A stretch of DNA of 64,000 bases from Streptomyces asoensis (GCF_016860545.1 NZ_BNEB01000005.1:1612001-1676000), one strand, 5' to 3'. Numbered from the stretch's first letter, positions 1 through 10,082 are shown. Made by a program: numbers and translations. Notes: generated from the letters alone by a model not told the origin.

Positions 1-2502
1 CGTGCGGTCCGTCGCGCAAGAGGCTGGGGACTTGAGCTGTGGGACTCCCCGGAGACCGCCGCGCGTCGGGTCCGCGAGCTCACCGAGCTCTTCCGCGACG
101 GCGCCGTCCCCGAGACGATGACGGCCGCGTTCCGCCGGGCCTACGAGGACGCCTGGGCGGAGTGCGCCCAGACGCGCCAGGACCCCTACCCCCAGGGCTC
201 GGAGGCGGCGGTCGTCGTCAGCCGGGGCGGTCGGCTCGAAGCTGTCACACTCGCCGACGACACGGACTCCCCGAACACCGTGGATCACCTGTACGTGGAG
301 GACACCGACGCACGCCAGCTCGTCCAGCTCCTCGAACAGCGCGGTGCCCCGTTGCTCCGCATGCGCAACATGCACGGGGGCGCGGTGGCCGCGCTCCTCC
401 AACGGTGCTTCGGCTCGCGCGTCCGGAGGATCTCCCGAGCACGAGTCGAAGTCCGGGTGGACGGAGAGGCGTTCCACGCCGGGACCGCGGGCGACCCGCT
501 GATCACGACCGAGCGCGACTGGCTCCTCACCCTCGTCGCGGCCGTGATCGACCTGCGCGCCAGCCGCTTCCGCCGCCCTACCGCGGAGTCCGTGCGCCGC
601 GGTTGCACGATCGCCAAGCGCATCCAGATCGTCCACGCCGGCGTCCTGACCTCCGTCGTGGACGAGATCGCCGAGCGGCCCGGCCACGGCGGCAGACGGT
701 GGCTGGCCGTCCCACACCAGGACACCCCGACTCTCCTGCTTGAGGGGCCCAGCCAGGGCGAGGAGGACCTGCTCCAGCGGTCCGCCGCGGGGATCATGGA
801 ACTCCTCCACCACCCCGAACTCGCCGACACCCTCCGCATGGCCCTCCTCGACCTGAACACGGCCGGCTGGGGCCCGGGGCAGAGCCCGGACGCCGACGCG
901 ATCGCCGACGTCCTGGGCGAGGACCGGGCCCGGGTGCGCGAGATCACCGCAACCCTGCGACAGCCCCTGGACGCCCTCCTGGACATCCTCGTGCCACTGC
1001 TCGCGACACTCGACCTCGAAGCGGCCCACGCCCTCCTGTCCAACGACGAGGCCCTCGCCTCAGAGACCGAACTGGACCGCTGGCTCGCCGCCCGGCTGAC
1101 GCCGACGGACCACCGGACGCTGCGGGCGGCGGCCCGCCACCTCGACCTGGACACCGCCCGCAGGGCCATGTCGCTGTCGCTGCGCGAGCTCAACGCCGCG
1201 ATTGCCGCCCTCGGTTCGACCTACCGGCCGCTGCGCAACGCCGAGGGCATCGAGCAGGAGTTCCGGCACTTCGTCGCCGGCCGGCGACGAAGCATCCTGG
1301 ACGCGCTGCGGGTCGGCTTCCTGGACGCGTTCCGGTCCGGAGCCCCCCTGACCTCGTACGCCGAGAACCGGAATTTGACCGGACTCGTGCCGGACACCGC
1401 CTGGGCGGACGAACACCTCCATCTGGAGACCGCCCTCATGCAGGCGCACGTCGACCGCTGGCTCACAGAACTCGGGGCACCGCCGCTCGGTACGGACGCG
1501 GGGCTGACGCCCGTGGATGAACTCCGGCTGACCAACCGGCCCCTCCTCCTGGAACGGCTGAAGCGCGCACGGGCCCTGATCCACGCGTGGGAGGCCGCGC
1601 ACGGCGAGCCCATCTCCGGCCTCCCGGGGGACCCGGAGAACCTCACGACCGAGGCCACCGCCGCCGGGCTGCTCGACTTTTTCCCGCTCGACGACGCCAC
1701 GACGCTGCGCTGGCTCCGAACCGTAGACCGCTGGCCCGCCGCCGTCCCGCTCGCCCTGACACCCGGAGACCTCGGCCTGACGGCTGGTCAGCTGGCCGAC
1801 GCCGAACGGCAGGAGAAGAGGGAGCGGCGGCTTCGGCAGGAGGAGCGGCGGCACATCGTGGTGGACCGCACGAGGATGTCGGCGGAGGAGGACAACTACC
1901 ACGCGATCGTGGAGGCCGTACGGGGCGGCCTCACCCCCGAGTTCCTCGGCTCCGCGGGCGACGCCCCGCTCGTCGCACTGGGCCGGCAGACAGAGCGGCG
2001 CCCCGGCGCCGGGCGCCCCGGATTCTCCGCTGGCCGACGGGGCAAGCTCTCCGACACACAGGCGCTCGCGGTCGGACTCGCGGGGGAGGTCGCAGCCCTC
2101 GCCTGGCTCATGAACCGGTACGACGCCGTGGACGAGAGCGCGTGGGTGTCGGGCTACCGCAACAAGGTCCTGGGTGACGGCATGGGCGACGATACACTCG
2201 GCTACGACCTCATCGTCGAGAGGAAACGGTCGAGCCTGCTCTTCGAGGTGAAGTCCTCGGCCGGAGGCGAGGGGGAGTTCGTCCTCTCGCCCACCGAGAT
2301 TGCCCGGGCGCGCTCCCTGAAGAAGCGAGAGACGTACCACATCCTGTACGTCTCCCACGCCCTCGACGCCGACCTGCGGAAGATCCACCTCCTACCCAAC
2401 CCGCTCCACCCCCGGTCGGCCCACTTCTTCCGCTCGGTCGGCGAGGGCCTGCGCTATAGGTTCCAGCTGTCGCGGACGGGGGAGCGCCGGACGGGGACCT
2501 GA
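1..2502 (+). CDS. DUF3883 C-terminal domain protein (5' end outside window)
   Basis: The frame is open from the first base, so this is the last 833 residues of a longer protein; the first internal ATG (118) is probably not the start. Most of the visible part is alpha-helical and unrecognised. The C-terminus (about residues 690-815) looks like DUF3883, a PD-(D/E)xK-like domain: acidic D736 in GYD, then E749-V-K751 in FEVKSS, the usual D...ExK arrangement. Known DUF3883 proteins in actinomycetes are often large, with an N-terminal GHKL/sacsin-type ATPase, and occur in defence islands; that N-terminus would lie left of the window and is inferred only. No gene overlaps its 3' end. Confidence is good for the C-terminal domain and low for the whole-protein role. 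Confidence 0.7.
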   Translation, partial: RAVRRARGWGLELWDSPETAARRVRELTELFRDGAVPETMTAAFRRAYEDAWAECAQTRQDPYPQGSEAAVVVSRGGRLEAVTLADDTDSPNTVDHLYVEDTDARQLVQLLEQRGAPLLRMRNMHGGAVAALLQRCFGSRVRRISRARVEVRVDGEAFHAGTAGDPLITTERDWLLTLVAAVIDLRASRFRRPTAESVRRGCTIAKRIQIVHAGVLTSVVDEIAERPGHGGRRWLAVPHQDTPTLLLEGPSQGEEDLLQRSAAGIMELLHHPELADTLRMALLDLNTAGWGPGQSPDADAIADVLGEDRARVREITATLRQPLDALLDILVPLLATLDLEAAHALLSNDEALASETELDRWLAARLTPTDHRTLRAAARHLDLDTARRAMSLSLRELNAAIAALGSTYRPLRNAEGIEQEFRHFVAGRRRSILDALRVGFLDAFRSGAPLTSYAENRNLTGLVPDTAWADEHLHLETALMQAHVDRWLTELGAPPLGTDAGLTPVDELRLTNRPLLLERLKRARALIHAWEAAHGEPISGLPGDPENLTTEATAAGLLDFFPLDDATTLRWLRTVDRWPAAVPLALTPGDLGLTAGQLADAERQEKRERRLRQEERRHIVVDRTRMSAEEDNYHAIVEAVRGGLTPEFLGSAGDAPLVALGRQTERRPGAGRPGFSAGRRGKLSDTQALAVGLAGEVAALAWLMNRYDAVDESAWVSGYRNKVLGDGMGDDTLGYDLIVERKRSSLLFEVKSSAGGEGEFVLSPTEIARARSLKKRETYHILYVSHALDADLRKIHLLPNPLHPRSAHFFRSVGEGLRYRFQLSRTGERRTGT

Positions 2503-3346
2503 GCGAAATGAATGCTTGGCAACCCAATCCAGTCGGGCCAAGTCAACGCACTGATCGCGACCAACCCGGCTGTCAAATGACAACTGCGTGGTCCGGCGTT
2601 GTGGCGTGCGCCAGCCTCATGTGGGCAGGGGGCCAGCCAGTTGTCGCTTGGTCGGTCCATCCAGTCCGAAGTCCCATGTCGAGGATTTGGACACGGTCGT
2701 GAGACTGAACGGCTGGACACGAGCATGAGACTCCACAAAAGCCGCAGTTCGGAGTCCCTTCATAGGACGTGAGCCGCGAGATCCTACATGAGCAAATTCG
2801 GATGATCACGAGCACTGGGGACAGTCAGTAACGGCCGTTCGCGGAACCTTGCGGTCGAGAATCGTGGCTAGAGCAGCCCGGATGGCGGCCATCGTCGTGG
2901 ATTCGGGCGGGGCGTCGGCAAGTTGGTGCCCAGGCGTTTGACGGGCCGCTACACCAACGGCTCACCTGACCAGGGCGCGATTTTCGAAACGTTGACGATG
3001 CGTCTGACTGCCTTTGTCAGAAGGCAGTTGATGCCCGATGCGTGGCATGTATTCTGCCTGCGACTGCTCAGCACGAGCGAGTCGTAACTGTCTCCCGCCC
3101 CCGTGGCGGGCCCGCTGCGAGGCGGTGAGCGGATCCAGCGAGCCTACAGGCCATCCCCTGGGTCTTCCTCAGAGCAGGTGCGTCCTTGTGACTGCGCGAC
3201 CGGGTCGACTGCCCGCGCCAGGTGCGGGCGGCTGACGCTGTCGTGGGATCCCCATCCCGAGCGGTGGCCCCACAGGGGCCTCTCTTTGGATGGCACGCGC
3301 TTCGGCCAGCACCGAAGCGCCGCCCTGCGACAGGAGGCACACGCCT
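2503..3346. other. Intergenic region, no gene recognised
   Basis: No reading frame here has convincing codon use or a ribosome site, and GC content is lower than in the flanking genes. A perfect 7-bp inverted repeat (CTGCCTT at 3008-3014, AAGGCAG at 3021-3027, 6-nt loop) lies about 320 bp before the next start. It could be an operator or a weak terminator. Confidence 0.4.
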
Positions 3347-5590
3347 ATGTCCACCTTGGCCGCCTTTCCCGCGCCCGGCGCCTACGGCGACGAGGACGCC
3401 ACCCGCGACGTAATCGGCAAGCTGACAGCCGAGCAGAACGCCTCGTTCGCCGCCGGGCTGCTGCAGATGCAACCGATCCCCGCGCCCAGCGAACTCCAGG
3501 CCCTGACTGCCGCAGCGGTCCCCCACCCGGCGGTGACGCTCGACAAGGACGCCGTCCAGGCACTCCTAGCCGGCGTCACGCACCACCACGAAGTCCTGGA
3601 CCAGCTCGCCCACCCCGAGACCATGGCGGCGCAGCTTCACAGCGCCCGAAGCAACGGGCGCAAGAACGCCAAAACGCCGCTCCCCGCTGTCTCTCCCCTC
3701 GGTCGACTGAACCGGCTCACCACGGACATGTGCTACGCCTCGGCCGTGCACAGCCCCCTGCACCAGTTGCCCGGGCTGAAGGTCCTGCCGGTCAACCCGC
3801 GGTTCATCGCCCTGCTGCAGCACGCTTTCACCAAGGGTCGCGTCACCGACCCCGCGATTGAGGGCTCCACGCCCGGCCTGCTGGAGACTCGCCTGCCGAC
3901 GCAGGCGCACCTGCGGGACATGATGGTCCAGACCGTCCAGCACCACCTCTTGGACTACGACTGGTCAGATTCCATCGCCCGCACCGGCATCCAACAGCCC
4001 CTGGTGGGTATGGCGATGCGCGTGCACTACGACGACGGCCACACCGAGCTGATCGTGGTGGTCATCGACGGCCAGTCCCGCCTGGTGTCCGCCTGGCGCA
4101 ACACCCTGAAGATCGACGGCAGGAAGCTCACCAGCACCGAGGCCCGCTCCTACGCTGAGCAGATCGTCGGCCGTATGTTCGCGCACGACGCCGTGTCCGC
4201 GACTCGAAAGACCGTCAATGACGCCCTGCAGACCGCCGCAACGCACTCGTGGACCGCGCGGGAGGTACTCCTCCTCCACTCTCACGTTGCCCCAGTCAAC
4301 CTCGTGCTGGGCACGTTCACCCGCACGGGCGAGCCGTGCGACGCCACCCAGTGGTTCACCGAGTTCCTCACCCAGATCCACCTGCGCACCCGATCCTGGG
4401 GTGGTGGTAGCGACCGGGAGAAGGCCGTCGCCGACGCCCTGAGCGCGGCCGTCCGCGCGGAGAAGCTCACCCAAGACGAGGCCGCGGCCCTCTCCGGGCG
4501 CCTGCACGGCGCGGCGTTCACTCGCGCTACCCGTTTGCCCTTCCACCCGGCTTTCGCGCGTGCGGCGCTGTTCGAGGCTGTCCTGTCCGCTGGTGCTGGC
4601 CCACACATCCGTGCCGCCATCGCCGAGTACCTGTCCCTCGACCCCAACGACAAGGGCTTCCCTCGGAAGCTGCTGGAGATCGTGGCGATCTTCGCAACCC
4701 GCTTCCTGCGCTCGGACGAGAAGACGGTCTTCCCTCAGATGGTCCACACCTGGGCCGATGGCGGCGCCATTACCCGGGAGATGTGGGCACGCGTCCCCAG
4801 TGGCGAGAACGCGTTCACCCTCACCCGCCTCGAGGCCAAGCACCTCGATCTGCCTCCCCGTATGGCCGCCAAGGCGGCCGTGGAGCATCTACGCAAGCGC
4901 GCCGAGGAGGACGACCCGACGGCACGGGACGAGCTCGCCGTGCTGGGTGGCGACGCCCTCATCGTGGCCGAGGCTTTGACCCGAGACCGCGGCTCCAAGG
5001 AAGACTTGATCTCCACCACGCCTCAGGATAAGAAGACCCCCTACCGCTCCAAGCCGCCCAGCATTGTCGCGGCACTCCGCGCTACTAAGGCCGGCCGTCT
5101 CATGCTCAGCGAGGCTCTGGCCGACTGGGTCGCGAAGGTCCCCGGCCAGCCCGAGGACTTTTCCCGCGGCTTCGTGGTTCCCAAGATCGAGATCGCAGAC
5201 GACGGCCATCCCAAGATCGTAGCGCCCTACGGCTTGACCCAGCGCGCCACCGAATGGGACGTCTTCGACACCGCCTACCCGGGCCTGTCCAGCAGTCGGC
5301 GTAACCAGGTCGAGGCCCGCCAGAAGGCCGCCCGCGCCGCCGTCAAGAACGGCAACAAGGACGAAAGCGAGAGCGTCACGCTCAAGACGCTGCAGACGGA
5401 CATCACCCGTGTCCAGCTGACCATCGAGAAGATCCTCGGCAGCAGCAACCCGCCCTGTTTCGCGGAGGCGGCCCACCGGGAGGAACTGCAACAGTTGCTG
5501 TGGAAGCTCGGCGGCGAAGTCCGCCTCATCCCGGTCGATGTTCCGACCCCCTCCGGCGATCCCTATGCCCTCCCCAAGGAGGGCGAATGA
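3347..5590 (+). CDS. Large protein with DGQ-S-R motif (ParB/DndB-like?)
   Basis: A 747-aa protein of unknown function. Start chosen at ATG 3347 because AGGAGG lies about 10 nt upstream; an in-frame ATG at 3290 lacks a site. Residues 225-250 read as a beta-strand-rich stretch followed by VIDGQSRL (DGQSR at 241-245). This resembles the DGQHR/DGQxR signature of ParB-like proteins such as DndB and of DGQHR-domain proteins found in DNA-modification and defence loci. The remainder is helical, with a basic, charged C-terminus (many K/R/E around residues 640-690). Its stop overlaps the ATG of the next gene (ATGA), so the two are probably translated together. The ParB-like assignment rests on one motif and is tentative; no catalytic residues could be confirmed. 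Confidence 0.5.
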   Translation: MSTLAAFPAPGAYGDEDATRDVIGKLTAEQNASFAAGLLQMQPIPAPSELQALTAAAVPHPAVTLDKDAVQALLAGVTHHHEVLDQLAHPETMAAQLHSARSNGRKNAKTPLPAVSPLGRLNRLTTDMCYASAVHSPLHQLPGLKVLPVNPRFIALLQHAFTKGRVTDPAIEGSTPGLLETRLPTQAHLRDMMVQTVQHHLLDYDWSDSIARTGIQQPLVGMAMRVHYDDGHTELIVVVIDGQSRLVSAWRNTLKIDGRKLTSTEARSYAEQIVGRMFAHDAVSATRKTVNDALQTAATHSWTAREVLLLHSHVAPVNLVLGTFTRTGEPCDATQWFTEFLTQIHLRTRSWGGGSDREKAVADALSAAVRAEKLTQDEAAALSGRLHGAAFTRATRLPFHPAFARAALFEAVLSAGAGPHIRAAIAEYLSLDPNDKGFPRKLLEIVAIFATRFLRSDEKTVFPQMVHTWADGGAITREMWARVPSGENAFTLTRLEAKHLDLPPRMAAKAAVEHLRKRAEEDDPTARDELAVLGGDALIVAEALTRDRGSKEDLISTTPQDKKTPYRSKPPSIVAALRATKAGRLMLSEALADWVAKVPGQPEDFSRGFVVPKIEIADDGHPKIVAPYGLTQRATEWDVFDTAYPGLSSSRRNQVEARQKAARAAVKNGNKDESESVTLKTLQTDITRVQLTIEKILGSSNPPCFAEAAHREELQQLLWKLGGEVRLIPVDVPTPSGDPYALPKEGE

Positions 5591-6033
5591 CCGCCGGATG
5601 GACCCTCAGCGCTAGTCTCGCCACCGACATCGCGGCTGTCCCCGGACGCCACCTGGCCGTCCCCGTCGACGCGCTCGCCACGTGCGTATACCCGCTGCGT
5701 GACCGCCATGGCGCCTGGACCCCCCAGGCTCTGCCGCTGTGGCCCGTCGCGCTCTACGTCGCCCTCGACGAGCAGCACCGTTGCCTGTACACCGGCGTCG
5801 TGCAGCGCGGCACGACCGAGCATCCTGACATGAATGCTATCCGGCATCGCACCTCCGAGCATTACCGTGGTAATGAGCCCCCCGAAGCCCGCGCCACCTG
5901 GCACTTCCTGTGGGTCATCCCGCTCAACCACAGCCTTCCGCGTGCTGACCTCGAGGAATGGGAGACCCGGGTACGCCGGCGTACAGCGTCCACGCAAACA
6001 CGCAGGAGCAGGCTGCTGCGCCCCGCAGTGTAG
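5587..6033 (+). CDS. Small GIY-YIG-like protein
   Basis: A 148-aa protein starting at ATG 5587, which overlaps the stop of the preceding gene by 4 bp; the coupling argues for joint function. Residues about 52-72 (VALYVALDE...CLYTGVVQR) have the shape of the two opening strands of a GIY-YIG nuclease: a hydrophobic L-Y-V strand, a short turn, then L-Y-T-G. A conserved-looking H-R-T-S-E-H-Y segment follows, and a Glu-containing helix (DLEEWETRV) near residues 125-135 could supply the metal-binding Glu. The canonical Tyr of the second strand is in place but the Arg helix is not clear. An alternative is a partner or regulator of the DGQ-S-R protein without nuclease activity. Confidence 0.4.
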   Translation: MTAGWTLSASLATDIAAVPGRHLAVPVDALATCVYPLRDRHGAWTPQALPLWPVALYVALDEQHRCLYTGVVQRGTTEHPDMNAIRHRTSEHYRGNEPPEARATWHFLWVIPLNHSLPRADLEEWETRVRRRTASTQTRRSRLLRPAV

Positions 6034-6581
6034 GGCCGCAAACTACCCGCTGACCCGAATTCGCATGCCTGGGTTCGGGCCGGCGGCGACGCGGCCCCCG
6101 GCGGCGCCAAGCGCAGCCCGGCTACGGCCTGATGCCCGCGCGAGCGGTCTGGAAGCGCCGCTGGATCATGGCCGTTCGTCCTCGAGCATAGGGGGATGTG
6201 CGTTCGCACATACCGATGGCACGGCCAGCCTTCCAGTCACAGCGGCCTCTCCACGGGCCGCTGGCACAAGGCTTCCGTGGAGCCACGACGGCCCCGACAC
6301 CAGGGACCGCCAAGGGCAGTGACCACCAATCAGAACCTGGCAAGCGATTCTGCCCGTGATCAAGCAACACGTGCGCTGCTAACCAGATGCGGATTCCAGT
6401 GTTTCCGCAGGAGTCAGTGCTCACGAAGTCGCGCTCCCTACACGGATGGCATTTCAATGGCGTCACCGCATCTCACGACCGCTGGCTGCTCGGTGGCCCA
6501 CATGCCACAGATGGGAGACCGCTTGTTTCCCGTGCCAGTCGACCATGCCTCGTTGTCAGTGCCTTGCGACACACTTCGAGG
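6034..6581. other. Intergenic region, nothing recognised
   Basis: About 550 bp with stop codons in all frames or with codon use unlike neighbouring genes. No RNA gene, repeat or clear promoter was identified. It probably carries the promoter of the membrane-protein gene that follows. Confidence 0.3.
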
Positions 6582-7760
6582 ATGATCCTCGTACTGATCG
6601 AAAACCCACGCCTGTTGGTCGCCTTACTCGCTCTGATCGCAGCCGTCTACGGTGCGCGGCGTGCATGGATGCGCTGGGCGCGCCCGGTGGTACGAGCCCG
6701 GGTAGATGCCTTCTCGGCCGACACCGAACGCAGGATCTCCACCGCGATGCGGGAGGCCCTGGAAGGCGTCGTGACCCGCGGACCGGAGACTCGTGGCCTT
6801 GTCGCTGTATCCGTCCGGCGCTGGGCGCGAGCCATGCCCACGACCATGCTCTGGCAACTCGTCATCGTGCTCGTGGTGTTCCTGCTCGTAGACCTTGGCC
6901 CCATACCGCACGACATGAAGACCTGGGTTGCCGCAGCGCATGGGGAGTGGGATGCGATAAAGAGCCTGCCGGGAAAGGCTGTTGCTGTGGGGCAGCATCC
7001 GGGCCGGTTCTTGCCGCTTCGGTTTCTCTTTTTCTGCTTGATGTTCGGTCTAGCCCTCTTGGTGTGCTGGCCCGCACACCTGGCGCGTTCAGGAGGCGAG
7101 GCTCAGCTCACCGGTTCGCCGAGGCAGACGCATAGGCGCGAGGCCGCCGAAGGCGCCGCACTGAACTGGCCGGTCGTGGCACTGGCCGTGTGCGCGATCC
7201 AGTGCGGCCGTGCGTATCACGAGTTGCAGCGACAGTCCCAAGCGCCGACGGGAGTGCTGGAGCGCAAGCCAGTCTCCGTGAGGCGAGCGGAGAACGTGAT
7301 CAAGCAGGCATGGCGCACGTGCTATCGGGTCGGCCCGTTCAACGGGGTGCGCCGCCACGACCGGAAGGTGCTCAAACAGCACGCCGAAAAGGTCATAGCC
7401 GCTCTGAGGAGTGCCGAGAGTCGCCAGTACAAAGACCCCTCGGGTGCGCTGCCCGAGTTGGCGACGATGCTCTTGGTGATCGCCGAACGGTACGCACAAG
7501 GCCGAGTCTCACAGCTGCTGGACGACGAGCAGCTCGAGAACGTACAGGTCACGCGGGATTGGGGGTGGCTACGGCTGCTGTTCGGCGGAGTACTGATCAC
7601 AGTCGCGCTGGTTGGCGTGGCACAGATAGGGCTACCCGACACCGCCGTAAGCCCTGTAGCGGCACTGCTCATCACGCTGGTTCTCACCATGGTCTACCGA
7701 GGACGCCTTCCGAGCCTTGGCGACCTGATCGACATCATGCGGGGTGCGGATCGACGCTAG
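6582..7760 (+). CDS. Multi-pass membrane protein of unknown function
   Basis: A 392-aa protein. Start taken at ATG 6582 (MILVLIENP), immediately before the first hydrophobic segment; the 65 residues that an upstream ATG would add have poor codon use. Probable membrane segments lie near residues 8-25, 88-107, 143-165, 188-205, 328-350 and 355-373. A large cytoplasmic or external loop (about 205-325) is basic and helical. There is no recognisable catalytic motif. It stands alone between two intergenic gaps. It could be an effector or sensor of the surrounding putative defence island, but that is only positional inference. Confidence 0.6.
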   Translation: MILVLIENPRLLVALLALIAAVYGARRAWMRWARPVVRARVDAFSADTERRISTAMREALEGVVTRGPETRGLVAVSVRRWARAMPTTMLWQLVIVLVVFLLVDLGPIPHDMKTWVAAAHGEWDAIKSLPGKAVAVGQHPGRFLPLRFLFFCLMFGLALLVCWPAHLARSGGEAQLTGSPRQTHRREAAEGAALNWPVVALAVCAIQCGRAYHELQRQSQAPTGVLERKPVSVRRAENVIKQAWRTCYRVGPFNGVRRHDRKVLKQHAEKVIAALRSAESRQYKDPSGALPELATMLLVIAERYAQGRVSQLLDDEQLENVQVTRDWGWLRLLFGGVLITVALVGVAQIGLPDTAVSPVAALLITLVLTMVYRGRLPSLGDLIDIMRGADRR

Positions 7761-7958
7761 CCGATGATCATCAGCGCCCAGCACACCAGAGGTTGTCCAG
7801 GATCGTAAGACTCACCAGCATGGCCGTGGCGCAAAGTGATTCCAGAACCAGCGGGCCAGGAGCGCAATTGCGGCCGGAGGGCGCTGAACCTACCTCGGAC
7901 CCAGTCCGTGATGCCCCCTTGATACCCGGCACCGGGAGACGTCGGGGCCCGTGCCAGA

Positions 7959-9491
7959 GTGATCGACATGATCCCCGCAGACGTTCCCGACGAGCCGCCG
8001 CTCACGTATGCCGACAGTTTCGACGTGCCGGTCCTGTTCCGTAACGGGCCCGCGAACAAGCCGCGCAGACAGTGGAGGACGGCCGAGCACCAGCCGTGGG
8101 CCGGGTCGAACGGCTTCCCGGCGGCCGACGGCTGGTACGCCCCGACCACCACGTGGCGGGAGATCATCAAAGCCGCCACCGAGGTCGGCCGGGACGTCAC
8201 CCCGCACCTGCAGAACCAGCCACGCTACGCACACGGCGAACTGGTCGCTCGGGTTTCCCCGCTGTACGCCTACCTCGGCGCGCACTCCGTCGAGCCCCGT
8301 CACCCTGTGCCTGGGTCCAAGGGACGACGCCTGACCTGGAACCCGGTGTACGCGCACGGCACCGAGCGCAGCGCGAAGAACGCCGCCGGCTACCGGCTGG
8401 GCATGACGATGACCGAGTGGGCCTGCCGCTCGCTGCTGGGCCTCGGCCAGACTCAGCATCTTGAACTCGGCGGCCCCATCCCGGCTCTGTACGACACGTT
8501 CAAGGATCCAAAGAAGAAGCTGCCCGACCTGTGGGGGCGCCACGAGGCAGAGGAGATGTACTGGCTGATCGAGGCCAAGGGGGGCGACGTCGGCCTGGGC
8601 ACGCTTCGCAAGGGGTGGGCGCAGCTGGCGGCCGGCAGCAAGATCCTCGGCGCGTACGCGCACCGCACCGTCCTGGTCGGAGCATCCGTACGGCCCGGTG
8701 ACGATCTCTTTCTCACCATCGATCACGACCTGCACCCCGGCCAGCCGCCCCTCAGCCCTTACGGGTCCGGCATCGACGACGAGGCGGCGGGCCCGGGCAA
8801 TCTGGAAGACCACCTCGGCGACAGCGACGACGCGCTCATCGGCGCGGCCCGCGCCCAGATGCTCACCTACCTCGCCTTGCGCTCCGCTCCCGCCTCGCAA
8901 CTACGCACCGTGCCGGTGCCCGCCGACCGCACTTCCCGCCGCCGGCGCACCGGGCTCACGACGCCCCTGGAGCACGACGGGCTCACCCTCGCCATGCGGG
9001 CCGACGCCCGCGGAGCAGCGCTCCAAGCCGATCAGCAGACCTTGCGCGCCGGTATCCGCTTCATGGGGCTCGACGACTTCCTCACCTGCCGCATCCCCGG
9101 AACCGAAGTGCACCTCGGCATGTCCCGGAAGCTATTCGCCGCCTGCGAGCGCCTCCACGAGGAAGACCTCGCCATCGCCCGGCGCACTCCAGGACTTCGC
9201 GCCGAGGACGAGCCGAGCTTCGACCAAGAACTCAGCGACGAAGCCCAGGAAGAACAGCGGCTCACCCAACGGCGGATCTTCCGCGAACAGCAGGAGGAAG
9301 CCCGCCCCCGGCTGCGCCTCTTGCTCCGCGACGCCTACGAGCGGGGTGCGACGAGCGACTGGAGCGAACTGCTGCGCCGCCCCCAGGAGCCGGCACTCGA
9401 CCTGGAAGGCGACGCGAGTCTTCTCGAAGCGGCGACCCCAGAGACGTACCTGGCTGTCAGTCGCTACGACCTGCCCCCGGTACGCGCCTAG
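7959..9491 (+). CDS. PD-(D/E)xK-type nuclease-like protein
   Basis: A 510-aa protein; GTG 7959 is used, with ATG 7968 an equally possible start, since neither has a clear ribosome site. Residues 188-208 show LPDL (D190), 14 residues, then WLIEAKGG (E205, K207). This matches the P-D...ExK core of restriction-endonuclease-fold enzymes, with hydrophobic residues before the E-x-K as expected for the central strand. The region after residue 330 is helical and highly charged and might contact DNA or a partner. No methyltransferase or helicase lies directly beside it, so it is not an ordinary restriction enzyme pair. Possible roles are an orphan defence nuclease or a Holliday-junction/recombination nuclease. 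Confidence 0.5.
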   Translation: MIDMIPADVPDEPPLTYADSFDVPVLFRNGPANKPRRQWRTAEHQPWAGSNGFPAADGWYAPTTTWREIIKAATEVGRDVTPHLQNQPRYAHGELVARVSPLYAYLGAHSVEPRHPVPGSKGRRLTWNPVYAHGTERSAKNAAGYRLGMTMTEWACRSLLGLGQTQHLELGGPIPALYDTFKDPKKKLPDLWGRHEAEEMYWLIEAKGGDVGLGTLRKGWAQLAAGSKILGAYAHRTVLVGASVRPGDDLFLTIDHDLHPGQPPLSPYGSGIDDEAAGPGNLEDHLGDSDDALIGAARAQMLTYLALRSAPASQLRTVPVPADRTSRRRRTGLTTPLEHDGLTLAMRADARGAALQADQQTLRAGIRFMGLDDFLTCRIPGTEVHLGMSRKLFAACERLHEEDLAIARRTPGLRAEDEPSFDQELSDEAQEEQRLTQRRIFREQQEEARPRLRLLLRDAYERGATSDWSELLRRPQEPALDLEGDASLLEAATPETYLAVSRYDLPPVRA

Positions 9492-10082
9492 ATCTCCACA
9501 TCAACCGACCCCGAACGGTGGCGGTGCGTTCCGGGGAGCCGCTCACCCAACCTGGATGACAGGGCGGTAGGTCAGCTGCCGTCGGCCAGCTGGAGCACCG
9601 TACGCACGGAGACGATTCGCTGATCTTGGGGCGCGGCCGACAGTCGGAGGCGGGAACTGATCACCGGCCGCTGGTCCTCATCGGCACCCCCAAGGGCGGT
9701 CCGCAGCGTCAAGGGCATCACGGGCCGCTGGTGTGGCGGGAAGTTCCCTACCGATTGTGCGTCCGTGAGCGCCGACTGAGCGTCAGCGTGCGTGGTGCTC
9801 AGGTGCTCACGCGCCCGCCCCTCAGTGTCCAGGGTGGATCACGACTGCGTGGCGGAACGGCAGTCTACGGAACCGCCGGCTGCACCCTGTTGGTCCTGGC
9901 GGACACACAACTCCAGCAGCGTCGCGAGGCGCAGATGGGGCCTCCTCCGGATGGCGCCGCCTCCCATCCGGGCGAAGGAAGTATCGCGTGCGCCGCCCGT
10001 CTCGCTCCCGTGTGAGGTAGCCGACTTGTTCCAGGTCCTCGATGATGCTCTGAACGGTGCGGTTCGGCGTCGATAGACGCCA
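9492..10082. other. Junction region with a regulator remnant
   Basis: About 590 bp between the rightward left-flank genes and the end of the long leftward operon. Apart from the winged-helix remnant annotated separately, no gene is supported. The region may be an old recombination boundary. Confidence 0.4.
9822..10073 (-). pseudogene. N-terminally truncated winged-helix regulator
   Basis: The minus-strand frame reads S-T-P-N-R-T-V-Q-S-I-I-E-D-L-E-Q-V-G-Y-L-T-R-E-R at its start. This is the recognition helix and wing of a MarR/ArsR-like winged-helix protein; many Streptomyces homologues read RTVQxIVxDLExAGYLTRER. The residues that should precede it (first two helices) are absent and replaced by unrelated sequence containing the hairpin at 10083. 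No start codon with a ribosome site exists. It therefore looks like a broken regulator gene. The true 3' end of the homology is probably near the H-P-E-E-A segment, before the frame's stop. Confidence 0.55.

Noticed and set aside
285..1193. Long minus-strand frames opposite the first gene
   Set aside because: They mirror the + frame, are Ser/Arg-rich with poor codon use and have no ribosome site; typical shadows in high-GC DNA.
9626..10015. Plus-strand 129-codon frame in the junction region
   Set aside because: Poor codon use and no site; the minus strand of part of it encodes a recognisable winged-helix remnant.
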